Shown piece after piece: positions 1 to 11,283 of a DNA stretch of 64,000 bases. The position numbers were made by a program, and so were the translations under genes. The notes below the pieces were generated by a model, which saw nothing but the letters and a program-made list of their open reading frames with translations, did no database searches and was not told where the DNA came from. Numbering within the stretch: position 1 is the first letter of the stretch; each line of letters begins with the position of its first letter. Where the stretch lies: assembly GCA_006384855.1 (NCBI GenBank), contig VCJN01002438.1:62001-126000 (forward strand), in the 5' to 3' direction. The DNA is from Tetraselmis striata. Taxonomy: Eukaryota; Chlorophyta; Chlorodendrophyceae; Chlorodendrales; Chlorodendraceae.

Positions 1-547
1 AAGCCCTACGTGTCGATGACGATGGTTCATGGCCAAAATCATGGACAAAAATGCGGTTGTGATCGTTGTACGCGCAGGCGGGAGAGGGTTCTCGCGGCCT
101 CCTTGCCTTAGGCCAAAGCTTTTCTATAGCAGTGCATGGCTGCATGCTCATAGCGCGCCATGGTGAGCCCAGTGGGGCGGCAATGGCGTTCGCCTTAATG
201 CGTCGATGCTTACGGAAGTAATGTTGTGAAAGGGGGGATCCGGCATGGAAATGGGACAAGATTATAGCGTAAACGGTACAGGCCACTATACTTCACTTAT
301 GACTCACTGAAAATGGGACAATTTACTAGCTTTAAACCCTGTGCAGGTTTTTAGGGTTCGCGTGTACTGGCGCAAAGTACATGATCACTTGGTGGCGGCG
401 CAACGAGGCAAAGGCGGCGGGTCGAGGCAGGTTCTCCGAAGGTAGGTAGGTAGGTAGGTTGCCGCGAAGTCGAGGCAGTTCTCCGCCTCCCACACATGTC
501 TAACAGTTCTCGCTGAAACAAGTAGGAAGTAGGGCTGCGGGGTCAGT
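1..547. other. No gene recognised; short GGTA microsatellite
   Basis: I see no supported reading frame here. The only clear structure is a short (GGTA)n run at about 441-460. Composition is mixed and slightly GC-rich, like the spacer elsewhere in the window. Confidence 0.5.
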
Positions 548-1042
548 ATGGGTTTCCCCTTGCGGGCTATACACGAACTTCGCGCTGCACTTGGGGAGGT
601 GCAGGAACTCCTTCAAGATCATGAGGGAATGTTGAGTAGGGAAGTTCTCGAGATGGCAACAAGTTGTATCGGGTCTGCCGTCGGGCGGCCCGTCTCCTCG
701 CGTGGGGCAGCCTTGCGTGATGTTGCGACCTTGGAAGAGTCGTTAAGGGGGGGTGGCCAGCGCCCCCCTGCGTCTTTGGCCGAAGTAGTGGCGTCTGAAG
801 AGGGTGCCGCAGGCAGCCCCGGTATGCAAGGCAGCGCTAAGCGTTCCGACATGGCAGTTACAGGGGCCACACGGCCCACCCCGGCTGGGGCTGAGGTACA
901 ACCACACCATATCGGTCACTGGCTTCCTGCCGACGACGGCCGCACTGAATATGCCGACTACAAAGCGGTCAAGTCGGTAATCTCAGGCCTCTCTACTAAT
1001 TGGCGGTTCTTGTATGCCTTGGCGGCTACAAAGGTATGCTGA
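548..1042 (+). CDS. Unrecognised ORF, 164 codons
   Basis: An open frame begins at an ATG and closes just before the satellite array. The predicted product starts with a short amphipathic stretch (leucine, glutamate and glutamine rich, residues 5-30). A Gly/Pro/Ala-rich middle follows, and then a more ordered C-terminal part with Trp and Tyr (residues 120-160). No domain is recognised. The GC-rich DNA makes chance ORFs of this length likely, and no intron signals or neighbours support it. It may be a remnant of the repeated unit found at 2.7-4.2 kb, but I could not align it convincingly. Confidence 0.25.
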   Translation: MGFPLRAIHELRAALGEVQELLQDHEGMLSREVLEMATSCIGSAVGRPVSSRGAALRDVATLEESLRGGGQRPPASLAEVVASEEGAAGSPGMQGSAKRSDMAVTGATRPTPAGAEVQPHHIGHWLPADDGRTEYADYKAVKSVISGLSTNWRFLYALAATKVC

Positions 1043-2435
1043 CCCTCCTCAAATAATCTCCGCGTGCAGGTAGCAGTCACATGCGGTTGAACCAACGGAT
1101 ACATTGCAGCAAGGCCGCCCACCTTGCGACTGGCGTCGCTTCTTTTGAGGCCGGTTGCGACTACGCGGCAGCAAGGCGAGGGGGTACGTTCTTGTGCAGC
1201 TAGCAGTCGGGGGGATGTGGGTAGGTTGAACGTGCGATGGCGACATAAGTAGCAAGCCATAAAAATGCAAAGGTGGACAACAACATTATGTCGCAGCAAG
1301 GCCGACCACCTTGGCGACGTGTGTCGCTTCTTTTGAGGCCGGCGGGCGAGGAGATGCGTCGCTTGTGCCAGATTTTGCACTCGGGGCTGTGGGTCGAATG
1401 TGCGATGGCGACATTATAATTAGCAAGCCGAAAACTGAAACAGCCCAGCATAGCCTTACCTTGCAGAAAGGCCGCCCACCTTGGCGACTCGCGGCGCCTC
1501 TTGCAAGCCGGCTGCGACTCGTCGGTAGCAAGGCGAGGTGGTGCGTCGCTCGTGCCAGCTTTTGCACTCGGGGGCTGTCGGACGAACGTGCGATGGCGAC
1601 ATAATTAGCAAGTCAGAAACTAACTAAAACAACCTAGCATAGCCTTACAGCATCGCAGTAAGGTCACCCACCTTGGCGACTCCCGGCGCCTCTTGCGAGC
1701 CGGCTGCGACTCTCGGCAGCAAGGTGAGGGGGTGCGTCTCTCGGGGGCTGTGGGTGGAACGTGCGATGGCGACAAAATTAGCAAGCCGGAAACTACAGGA
1801 GCCTATATCCCATAGCCTCACATCACAGCAAGGCCGTCCACCTTGGCGACTGGCGTCGCTTCATTTGAAGCCGGCTGCGACTCGTCGGGAGCAGGCGAGG
1901 GGGTGCGTCGCTCGGGGGCTTTGGGTGGAACGTGCGATGGCGACATAAGTAGCAAGCCATAAAAATGCAAAGGTGGACAACAACATTATGTCGTAGCAAG
2001 GCCGACCACCTTGGCAACGTGCGTCGCTTCTTTTGAGGCCGGCTGCGACTCGTTGGCGGCGGGCGAGGAGATGCGTCGCTTGTGCAAGCTTTTGCACTCG
2101 GGGCCGTGGGTCGAATGTGCGATGGCGACATTATAAATAGCAAGCCGAAAACTGAAACAGCCCAGCATAGCCTTATATCGCAGAAAGGCCGCCCACCTTG
2201 GCGACTCGCGGCGCCTCTTGCAAGCCGGCTGCGACTCGTCGGTAGCAAGGCGAGGTGGTGCGTCGCTCGTGCCAGCTTTTGCACTCGGGGGCTGTCGGAC
2301 GAACGTGCGATGGCGAAATAATTAGCAAGTCGGAAACTATCTAAAACAACCTAGCATAGCCTTACAGCATCGCAGTAAGGTCACCCACCTTGGCGACTCC
2401 CGGCGCCTCTTGCGAGCCGGCTGCGACTCGTCTGC
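1043..2435. repeat. Satellite array with four-unit higher-order repeat
   Basis: Eight diverged monomers of about 165-190 bp start at 1111, 1298, 1468, 1660, 1830, 1998, 2185 and 2377. Each begins with a core like AAGGCCGCCCACCTTGGCGA. Most also carry a CGTGCGATGGCGACAT-like box about 110-150 bp further on. Monomers 1-4 differ from one another but match monomers 5-8 in order (1 with 5, 2 with 6, and so on). The spacings are 719, 700, 717 and 717 bp, so a four-monomer block was duplicated as a whole. A partial, diverged monomer lies at about 1060-1110, and the array ends inside monomer 8. Open frames across it are by-products of the repeat. Confidence 0.9.
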
Positions 2436-2719
2436 GACCCGGCACCGCGCTTGGACGACTCGCGCTGCGCTAGTATATATAGTGCAGGTCTTAGCAATAG
2501 TGCGCGTACCCGGCTTGCTGCGGATCCATAGAGTAGTATCCGCGTAATTGTGTTAAGCCCTGAGCCACATGCCGTATGGAGACCGTATTTTGCCACATGT
2601 GTCCTCATTTGACACAGAAGTGCTCAAGGGTCGTAATTCGTCCGTAACTACCCCTGAACGGGAAATGGGTCGCGTATTGAGCTTTTAATTCGACGGCACG
2701 CGTCTGCACAAGCCCCACC

Positions 2720-3340
2720 GTGAGACAAGCGATTGACAACGTCGGGGCTGCCAACGGTGGGGTAGGTCACAACACAAGTACTGCCCAACTCCGCGCGATG
2801 GATGAAGCCCCGGACGTGAAGCCACGGCCCGTGGCAAAACGGGCAGCCCCCGGACCCGAACGCGACGAGCCGGTGGGGAGAACGTCAGCCCCCGCGCCCG
2901 TACCCGGTGAGGTGTTGCATGGCCCGTGGGACGACCTACCTGAGGACGTGCGGGCGAACATTCGGGAAAAAAGGCCGCTTACAACTGCCCGGTAGTGTTT
3001 GGTCCCCTGAATAACTGGAGGCTCCCTCGAAGGACTGTGAGCCGCGCGTGGTACAAGGCTTGGCTGCCCCTCCAAGAGCACACAACCTTCAAAAGAATTT
3101 GGCAGGTTGAAGAGGGGATCTGGAGTAGGCGACCATATGTAGTGCCTAAGTATAAACGAGGTGTTCTTGTGACGCCTCATGCTGCCTTGCCCGACCCCCC
3201 CCCCCCCCCCCCCCGCCCCCGCCGTTCTACATCGACTAGTTGTCCATAGCGAGTAAAGTAGCGAGTAGCAACACGCATAAGTGCTGCTGGAGTTTTGGCA
3301 TGTTGTAACGTCATAGCACAGCATGTAGCAGTCTAAAGTA
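2720..3340 (+). other. Unrecognised repeat unit, copy 1 (short), with ORF remnant
   Basis: This segment opens with a run at about 2722-2756 that recurs at 3341-3370 (AGCGAYTGACWACGTYGGGGCTGCCAACGG in both). It ends with a block at about 3247-3325 that recurs at about 12980-13055 (AGTAAAGTA...GCGAGTAGCAACAC). Between these lie short open frames (91 and 84 codons) rich in Pro, Ala and Arg, and a C homopolymer of about 18 bases near 3197. No protein family is recognised. The shared ends mark it as a copy of the same unit as the segment that follows. The frame looks decayed. It could be part of a mobile element, but no diagnostic domain is visible. Confidence 0.45.
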
Positions 3341-4225
3341 GACAAGCGACTGACTACGTTGGGGCTGCCAACGGCGCTTATTGTAGTACCGCAAGGAGCC
3401 GGTTGGCACACGGTGCAGCAAAGTTGTCGGCTTCTCCCGGCTACCGAACCCAGGTATTCAACCATCACTCACCCACCGTTGGGACCCAGCGTTACCCACC
3501 ATCCATGGTTCCTCCCCTCGCCCACTATGGCCAGCCAGTTGCCCGCAGAATACGACGGCGTCCCTAGGAAGTCCACCCGTTACCTCGACCAGCAATTGGT
3601 GGTGAGGGGGTGCATCCATATCGAGCCGGGGTGGGTTGCAACCCGAAGGAACGACAACAACATGTACTATACCTCTCTCGACACGGAATAGACATGGCCG
3701 GGCATCGTTACCGTTGGGGCAGAGGCTCTCCGGGGCTGGAAGATCTTCCTCTTAGATGCGCCGGGCGATACCCCGGTTCATGATGGACGCGTGTTTAGCA
3801 AAGACAACGGGACCTAGCTCGCGGCTGCGCGGGATCAGCTTTACCGCGCGTCGGAATTGTGCATCGCGAAGGACCCACTAGGGAACCCAAAGCTGCGAGA
3901 AGCCTTCGTCGACCAGTTCAAGTTGTTCACGACAATGGCGCTCGCGGCTACGGCTCTACTGTTCCGCTACTACTTGTTCGCGAACCTTCCCCACGACACG
4001 GCGACCAATGTGCGCAGACCGAGAGTGGCTGCCAAGAATTGGGAAGCCGACCCGGCGAGTGGCATCGTCCCGGAATACTCACACCTAGGAAGTGCAGTTG
4101 CAACACTCATGGCAGCCTTCCCGCCGTACCCCAACATGCCGTGGGGCGTGGACGAGACCACTGAACTTGCGGCCTCCGTAATGACTCCCATCGTGCAATG
4201 GGCAGATAGATACCGGCAGCCTGGA
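3341..4225 (+). other. Unrecognised repeat unit, copy 2, left part (decayed ORF)
   Basis: One frame can be followed through most of this stretch, although it is no longer open. The best piece (3857-4225) would encode about 120 residues with a helical, hydrophobic stretch (FTTMALAATALLFRYYLF) and a Trp/Pro-containing tail. No family is recognised. The copy is cut at 4225 by the LTR of Gypsy element A. Its continuation lies at 12827 on the far side of that element, where the tail block of copy 1 reappears. The 63.5-64 kb ORF region has a similar helical composition, but I cannot show homology. Confidence 0.45.
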
Positions 4226-4586
4226 TGTTAGGGTTACGCCTAGCGACTACCCTAGTACCACCACAAATCCTGCGACGCCGATAATATGGCCAAGTACATG
4301 TACATGTACTCGTACACTCATAGTGTTGTACCGATATTTCACGCGTATTATTACTGTACGGCCACAACCAGGCGCCAGTAATATTCCTGGTAACATACAG
4401 TACGCGCTACAACTCCTCAATTATCATGATACTAGCTGCATGTCCGCGGTACCGAGTCAGACCGCTACATGATAGATATGCAATGCCACCGGCATATTGT
4501 AATAGATTATATTCTGCAATCAACTCAAGTCGCCAAACGCTACGAGTAGAGCCATGTTTCACCAAGTACTGCCACGAATACTTACA
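4226..4586 (+). repeat. 5' LTR of element A
   Basis: It is 361 bp and begins TGTTAGGGTTA, the same start as the LTRs of element B read on the minus strand. That points to related Gypsy families. Its last 74 bp (4513-4586) recur at 12748-12821. A primer-site-like TGGTTTC follows immediately, separated by one base, as in element B. Confidence 0.75.
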
Positions 4587-5302
4587 CTGGTTTCAGCTTC
4601 CTGCTACGGTCCTGCCCCATAGCCGACTCACAGCGACCTGCTCTCACACGCGTGACGTTACATTCGTGGTTTCGATGGTCATGCCGACCCCCGGTAGCGA
4701 TTCTGACCCTTCGACCTTAATCCGACTTTGACCTCTTTCTAGAGAACGCCGACAAGGAGATTTCCGACCGAAACAAGCTTTCGGTTCCGGAGATGGAAGC
4801 TGGCTCGGTCGACTGTTCAAGCCCGATGATTCCATCGCCGCTCACACCCACGCACTAGCTAGTGCTCAACAACCATGAGCTGCAGGTTCACATCGTCGTC
4901 ATGGACTGCGAGGTTCTGATGACTCACTTTGCCACCTATCACGACTGGAAACAAGCTTTTTTCAAGGCAGCTTTCCCCAACGGCATTCAGACAGCCGTCT
5001 GAGACTACGCGCGTGTACTGCGTCAATGAAGCCGAGCGACCCCAAAAAGGCTACATGTTGTGTCGACTTGCAGCGCAGCGCAGCCAAGCTACAAGCCGCA
5101 CTTGCCTTGTTGCATGAACCTTTTGCTGTGCCCGGGTACTTGCAAGTGCAACGTATTTTGCAGGCGATTCCCAAGCGCGAGAGCGCCGTGGTACAGAAGA
5201 TGGCTAACCACGCCATAATATTGAGTGCGCCAAGTGCGGCGAAAAAAGCCACGCAATTTATCAACGTCGCCATGCGTCCGAAAAGGACAAAAATAATTCA
5301 GA

Positions 5303-5506
5303 GCCAAAGTGGCAGCTAACAAGCTAGCCAAGCAAGTCGGAAAATCGACTCAGATAAAGTCCATGCAAAAAATTCATGCGAGTCCATGCGAAAATGCATG
5401 CAATGCCAAAGTGGCAGCTAACAAGCTAGCCAAGCAAGTCGAAAAAATCGACTCATATGAAGTAGTCCATGCAAAAAATGCATGCAAGTCCATGCGACAA
5501 TGCATG
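5303..5506. repeat. Tandem duplication, two copies of about 102 bp
   Basis: The sequence starting GCCAAAGTGGCAGCTAACAA at 5303 repeats at 5405 with few differences. Each copy contains CCATGCAAAAAAT and CATGCAA motifs. It lies in the gag-like part of element A, so it is a local duplication within that fossil. Confidence 0.85.
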
Positions 5507-5699
5507 CAAAACTGCCTGATCACTTGGAGATGCAAAGACAAGTCGCCCTTGACACAAGAGCTATTATTGTTATGCCCAGATGGTCCTCACAATTAGGACA
5601 ATCCTAGAAACCGCTGCTTTCAAAATATAGAAAAACTCACAATTACCCGCCTGGAACATATTGGTTTCACACACCCAGTTCAGCAACTGATACTGAATC

Positions 5700-6079
5700 T
5701 GTTAGCTTTAAGCAAAGGGCTTTAGTAGTGAAGAGAGGGAAAAGGCTTGCATCAAAGGTAATTGTTACAGTGTACCGAGGCGTACACGGCTTTATACAGC
5801 TGTTGGCATGGCAGCCGGTTGCAAGCAGGTGCTAGGCTTGGAGATGCGATCTAGTCTTGAAGTCATCGGGGATTGCTGCAGACAGCCTCGGGCATTGGTA
5901 GAAGCATGCGAGCGTAATGTGGCCGACGTCGGTAAGACATGTAACATGTACTTGTGGCGTGCGGGCAATGAGCAGATGACTAGTACAGGTACGAGTATAT
6001 ATAGATACACGAGCATGCATGTGTCTACAAGTATTATGGGTATGAGTATGCAGGTAAGGTTATAGTGGTAACCCTAACA
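5700..6079 (-). repeat. LTR of element B (left; 3' LTR in element orientation)
   Basis: It is 380 bp, begins and ends TGTTAG...CTAACA, and matches the right LTR at about 97-98%. It contains a TATATATAG box at about 5996-6004. The adjacent internal purine-rich tract supports its identity as the 3' LTR on the minus strand. Confidence 0.9.
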
Positions 6080-9000
6080 TTCCATCCCGGCCCCGAAAAG
6101 TAGACCTACGGGATACGCAAAGGAAAACGGGCGGGGTATTTTGCGGACAGGGCACGATAATGGATTGCAATAAACAGTTTTCGAAGGGAAGCGGTTTACG
6201 GACAGAATCGTCTACCATCTTAACACGTATTTTAGGATATGGCTTGAACTGAGGTTTCGTGGAATGTGGGATGGGAGGCCGTAGCAAATGGTAGGCGGAG
6301 GCATGCATGTGGTAGGCGGTTTGGCATGCATGTGAGGAAATCAATGTACAATGGGGTATGGGTTGACGTAGCGAAATCATCGAACCGGCTGATGTCGAAG
6401 CAGTGTTCCTAGACAAAGGTGTGGGCATCCTATATTTCTGTGCGATATTAATAATGCAATCCGCGGGGTCGACAGGTTGGCATATCAAGATAGCGGACGT
6501 GAGCGGATTCATGCCGGAGCGGCGGGCATCAAATGGAGTGCATGTTAATGGCGGAATGGTTGGCATTGTTATAAGTGAAATCGGCAAGGGATAAGCTGGG
6601 CCATTTGTCATTACGTAAAGAGCGTTTACGAGCGAAACACATTTTGCCAAAACCGAGGTGAAGCGGGGACCGCGGTCGTCTACGGCCGCAAACATGGCGT
6701 GGCGGCGGAAGAGATTGTCAATAAATAAGCGAGAATTCAAGCTGAGGAGCGTCACAGTGGATACTACGCGGGATGAAGCGGGCTTGTTTCGTGAATGTGC
6801 GTACAAGTGTGGCTATAGTGGCAAATTCACGTGCGCAGAGGGCGGCATGGTACACAAAGTTTATGGGAATAATTGCCTAGGAGCGGGCGCTTGTACGGAC
6901 GGGAGACACGGAGCCTATGTGCTGCTGTATGGGATTATGTGTAGGTGGTCAAGGTGGGCAAGTATGTTGCGCATAATGGGTCACCATAAGTTTTCCGAAT
7001 GGTGGCGCGAGTGCGTGCGCTATCAAGATGACCGGTAGCGTGCGTCGAGTAATTTCGGAATGATAAATTGAAGATGGGCTTTTATTATTTTAGGTGGGCA
7101 CGCATACGACATTAGACATCTTGCACAATAAACTGTTGTTGGAATTATATAACGCAACTGGGGATACGGTTAGCGTAGTAGTTTGCTTTGGTAGTATAGC
7201 TGTGGCGAATCCGGGCGACGAGACCGGGCTTCACTTTAAGAGCTTATTATATTGCGGTAACTATAATATGTCTAGCACGTGCGTCAGGTGCGGGGTTGGT
7301 TTGCTTGACATGGTAAAACAATACGGAGCCATAGTGAGTGACGGCGGCTTAAATGTTGGTTAGACGGGCAGGTGGCGTAGTGTGGCACAGTGTGGTATGG
7401 CCGTGTTTTTAGAACTATTTGCTATATAGCTCCATCAGTTGGTCAAAGCGCATCCACGCGGCAAAGTTCTTGGGCGTAGTTGGGGTATCTGGTATATGGG
7501 TAGATTGTGAAGCTTTGGTTTAATAAGCGCACTGTCGGAGGTGTCCTGTTGCATTTTGCTAAAGTATCACGGCGCCTAAGGCGTAATCAGAGCTTATATG
7601 GTGTAACTGCGTGAAAGGCAACGTACATATATATGTCCGCGCTGTTTCAATTAAACAGTATATATTGGGACAAAATATTATATTGCGAGACTATTTCTAA
7701 AAACATTTGAAAGATACATTTCCGACTTCGAGGAATCGTTGTATCTGCTTTGCAATATCAGGCGGGGCTCAATTCGCGAAGTGCAACAGTGTTGTTTTTT
7801 TTTTTTAATGGAAAGACGCGTGCCGCATTGCCTATCTAGTGGCTTAAATATTCGAGTTCGTTCTTGGTTTAGGAGATTACGCAGTGAGTTGCGACAGTAT
7901 GTGGTGTTGGCGAGTAAAACAAGCGTGGTGTATGGTGTCTTATGTGTTCATCGAGGAAGATGCTAGATACCAAAACGTCATCAAAGTACACAAGAATAAA
8001 CATGTTGTAATCGACTGCAAACCGTTACTCATCAATTATTGTTGAAACACCGACAGGGCATTGAACATGCCAAATGGCCTGAGTAGGAATTGTAATAACC
8101 GAACTGAGTTTTAAATAATGCTTTGTCGGCGTCCATATTCTATTCCAAGATGGCGTTAGACGACGAAACTTAGGTCGAGGGTAAACGCGGCATCGCCGGC
8201 GAGCATTTCTAAGAACATGGCGGCGCGTGGTATCGGGATCGAAACCTATTTGACGGCTATATCTATGAAACTGACGATAGTCAATGCACATGCGCATGCC
8301 CATATTGTCATGTTGGGCAAATATGACATGTGCAGCAAAAAGGCGGAAATGATTACCCATAAATCCTTGGCTAATACGGTGGATAAATCCTTATATATTC
8401 TTCTAACTCGGCAGGTGGATTGGTGGAAGACAAAATGTTTTGTCGGGTGGTACACGGGCATCTTAGAGTAGTGGTATTTCGAAGTGAATAACGCTGGGGC
8501 TTAGATGTGGAATAAGGGGATTCAATAGTTGGCAAATTCATTTATGTTTAAGTAGAAGGGATCGAAATTGTGAGGTATGTTCGGCGCAATGGTCGGTAGT
8601 GATAGCGGTAATATTGTTATCAATGGATTGGGCATAATAAGTGTTTTTGTTGCGTCGTATTCGCGGACCACAGCGCAAAAGAAAACGGTGTAGGGACCTT
8701 TAAGTAGTTTTTGAGCCTAGTGCTAGCTGGAATGGCGTCGACAGTACCATCTTTTGAATCTTTTGAATTGATATTTTGAATTGCTTTCACTGGTTTCGGA
8801 GCGGGGCTCGATAGGGCAAGTAACGGCGTGGCCATGGGGGGGACGCGAGGGAGCCGGCGGTCGAATTAATATTCGGATTCTTATAGGAAAGGTAGGCCGA
8901 GAATGGCGTCGGGATCATTTTGCAAGTTGGTTATGACAAATTCAACATTTGTTATTGGATATGCATTTATGTATAATTATCTAACTGCGGGACTGCGACG

Positions 9001-10625
9001 CTAGTGGCGTGCGGCCGCCTGCCGTGATTAGCGACTACTCGTACTCTTTTGAACGGCGCGGTTTTAATGGTTTCAATTTTGCGCCGGCGGACGAAGGTAT
9101 CACTAAAGGCGTCGCATAAATAAACACAGCATTGCGCCGGAATATATAGTACTCGTAGCATAATGGGCGGGAGTAAGTTTGGGTTTTGGAGCGATAACTA
9201 AATTGTTCTCGGACAGAAACGTTACGACAGTTTTTCGGTTTTAAAGCTGGGCTGATGGAAATAATATTGGGCACATGTGTCTTACCTTCAGGCTCTAGCT
9301 CAAGAGCCTTGACGTGTTCAGACCGCATACTGTGGTTGTGTGTGGTGGTCGCCTGCTTATTGACAGTGCTATCCGCAAGGTAGGCATCGACGACCCAGTT
9401 GGTCGGTGGCATTGGCACGTTGTTAGTGGCAGATGTGGCGATGTGGTCCAAATATGCGTCGACAGGGAACGAGGGGATGAGGCGGTTTTGAACTAGATGG
9501 GGCGCTAGGACTTCCCGAGTTAACTCGCTAGGCGCTGCTCGCTATTAGTAGTCGCTACAGTACCTGTATTTCTATCGGGGGAAGAGAATTATGGCATGGG
9601 TGTGGTACCGGTACAGCGTGCTGTAATCCCCAGTATAGTCGCTATATAATAATGCTAGGTACATTAGCAGCAGTGATTTCGTCGTTGCTAGCATGATTTG
9701 GCACTCGACAGCATATGCGCCTACGAATCTTTTGCCACACATGCGCATATGCGTAATGTGGGAGGTGGGAGGTGAATAAATACAGTATGGCCGATGGCCG
9801 ATATAGTAGACTGACTATCGCATGTACAAAAACTCGGATAGACCGTGGTAACGCAGAAGACAAAATATTCAACGATAAGCGAATTGTAGTAGATGATAAC
9901 CAGTAAGGATTAGTCGTTAGGCCACTCGCCAGTCGTTAATTATTATAGCTGCTTGCTGAATTACGCAGCACGTTGGTCATTACGATGACTGAAGCAGAAG
10001 AGGTGGGCGGGCAGGCAGTTGGCCAGGCAAGCTTGGGGTTTGTCAGTGCCGGCCGGGCGGCGTCGGTAATATTTTCGCATGGCAGCATTGTTCGCTATTG
10101 CGGATAACATGGGGCAGCCGCTGTGTCAGCTGGGATGGCAAAGCAGGCAGATGGCAGATGCTAGCAGGAACCGACGCAGCTCGCGCGAAGGCAACGAGTG
10201 CGCCGACTCGACAGGCAACGGGCCTGACGAGGAGGCCCCGTCATGCGCAGACACCGGCACGAGGGGCTCGGCCGCGCTCTCAGGAGTTAGCTCGCTCACT
10301 GGGGCAGGGCAATAGGCATAGTCTCGGGAATGGGGAACAATACGGCCGGTAAGACAGATTGTCGATTGGTTTTCAATTCGACATCAAATCAGGCTGGCCC
10401 CAAACCGTCGTTAACCGGCAAGGCGGTGCGAGTTCAGCTAGGTAATTCCCTTAGCTGCCTCCTCGCAGCCACTGTCTGGTGCCACTGTGGTGCAGTGCTC
10501 GTCGACGAGCATTTCTTGACGGAGCTGCCCGTTCGGCGACATCCATATGCCGTCATATTCGGTCATTTGCTGAGGGCTAGTGGCAGTGGGATGCGTGGCG
10601 GCGTGGGGGAGCGTGCGGCCGCGAG

Positions 10626-10653
10626 CGGGGGGTGGGGGGGGGGGGGGGGGGGG
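10626..10653. repeat. G homopolymer tract
   Basis: An almost uninterrupted G run of more than 20 bases inside element B. It is one of many such runs in the window, which otherwise lie in introns or spacers. Confidence 0.9.
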
Positions 10654-10906
10654 GGAAGTGACGTCCATTGGCGATGCGTGGATGATGTCCGTGGCTAGGG
10701 CGCGGGTTGTGGGTTTGGCCAGCTCGGCCCGGATTACACGGGCCACCGGGCGGTGTCGATCTGCACTTCGATGGTTAGCGTCAGCGGCGGCGGCAGTGAC
10801 AGGCTAGTCGTTCACGATGGCAGGTAGGGCGGGGGGCGGGGGGTGATACACTCATACGCGGTGGAAGCGCGGCGAGGATCTTTAACCAGAGCTCGAACGA
10901 AACCAA

Positions 10907-11283
10907 TGTTAGCTTTAAGCAAAGGGCTTTAGTGAAGAGAGGGAAAAGGCTTGCAACAAAGGTAATTGTTACAGTGTACCGAGGCGTACACAGCTTTATA
11001 CAGCTATTGGCATGGCAGCCGGTTGCAAGCAGGTGCTAGGCTTGGAGATGCGATCTAGTCTTGAAGTCATCGGGGATTGCTGCAGACAGCCTCGGGCATT
11101 GGTAGAAGCATGCGAGCGTAATGTGGCCGACGTCGGTAAGATATGTAACATGTACTGGTGGCGTGCGGGCAATGAGCAGATGACTAGTACAGGTACGAGT
11201 ATATATAGATACGCGAGCATGCATGTGTCTACAAGTATTATGGGTATGAGTATGCAGGTAGGGTTATAGTGCTAACCCTAACA
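10907..11283 (-). repeat. LTR of element B (right; 5' LTR in element orientation)
   Basis: It is 377 bp, paired with 5700-6079, and followed on the right by the second copy of the GAATC target duplication. The interrupted element A sequence resumes directly after it. Confidence 0.9.

Larger units (their letters stand above)
5700..11283 (-). mobile_element. Ty3/Gypsy LTR element B, full length with both LTRs, coding region broken
   Basis: The LTRs at 5700-6079 and 10907-11283 both begin and end TG...CA with a TGTTAG/CTAACA inverted terminus. The element is bounded by GAATC at 5695-5699 and 11284-11288, a 5-bp target duplication. Read on the minus strand, a primer-site-like TGGTTTCGTTCG follows the right LTR and a purine run (GGGATGGAA) precedes the left LTR. 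Pol traces on the minus strand are reverse transcriptase (about 8.0-8.5 kb, with MCIDYRQ), a region with a short gag/protease-like match to element A (about 9.3-9.45 kb), and integrase (about 6.1-6.8 kb, with DRGPRFTS and CTPFDARRSGMNPL motifs). The coding region is heavily decayed, with many breaks. The LTRs are only about 2-3% different, so insertion is relatively recent. Confidence 0.85.

Noticed and set aside
1311-2321. Several 60-150-codon frames across the satellite on both strands
   Set aside because: They repeat the same peptides with the period of the satellite and overlap in many frames. They arise from the GC-rich repeat, not from genes.
1043-2435. CRISPR-like array
   Set aside because: Units are 165-190 bp, diverged, and without short identical repeats and unique spacers. 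The organism is a eukaryote.
11265-11283. Telomere-like CCCTAA repeat
   Set aside because: A single CCCTAA occurs at the LTR terminus and is part of the TGTTAG/CTAACA inverted end, not a telomeric array.
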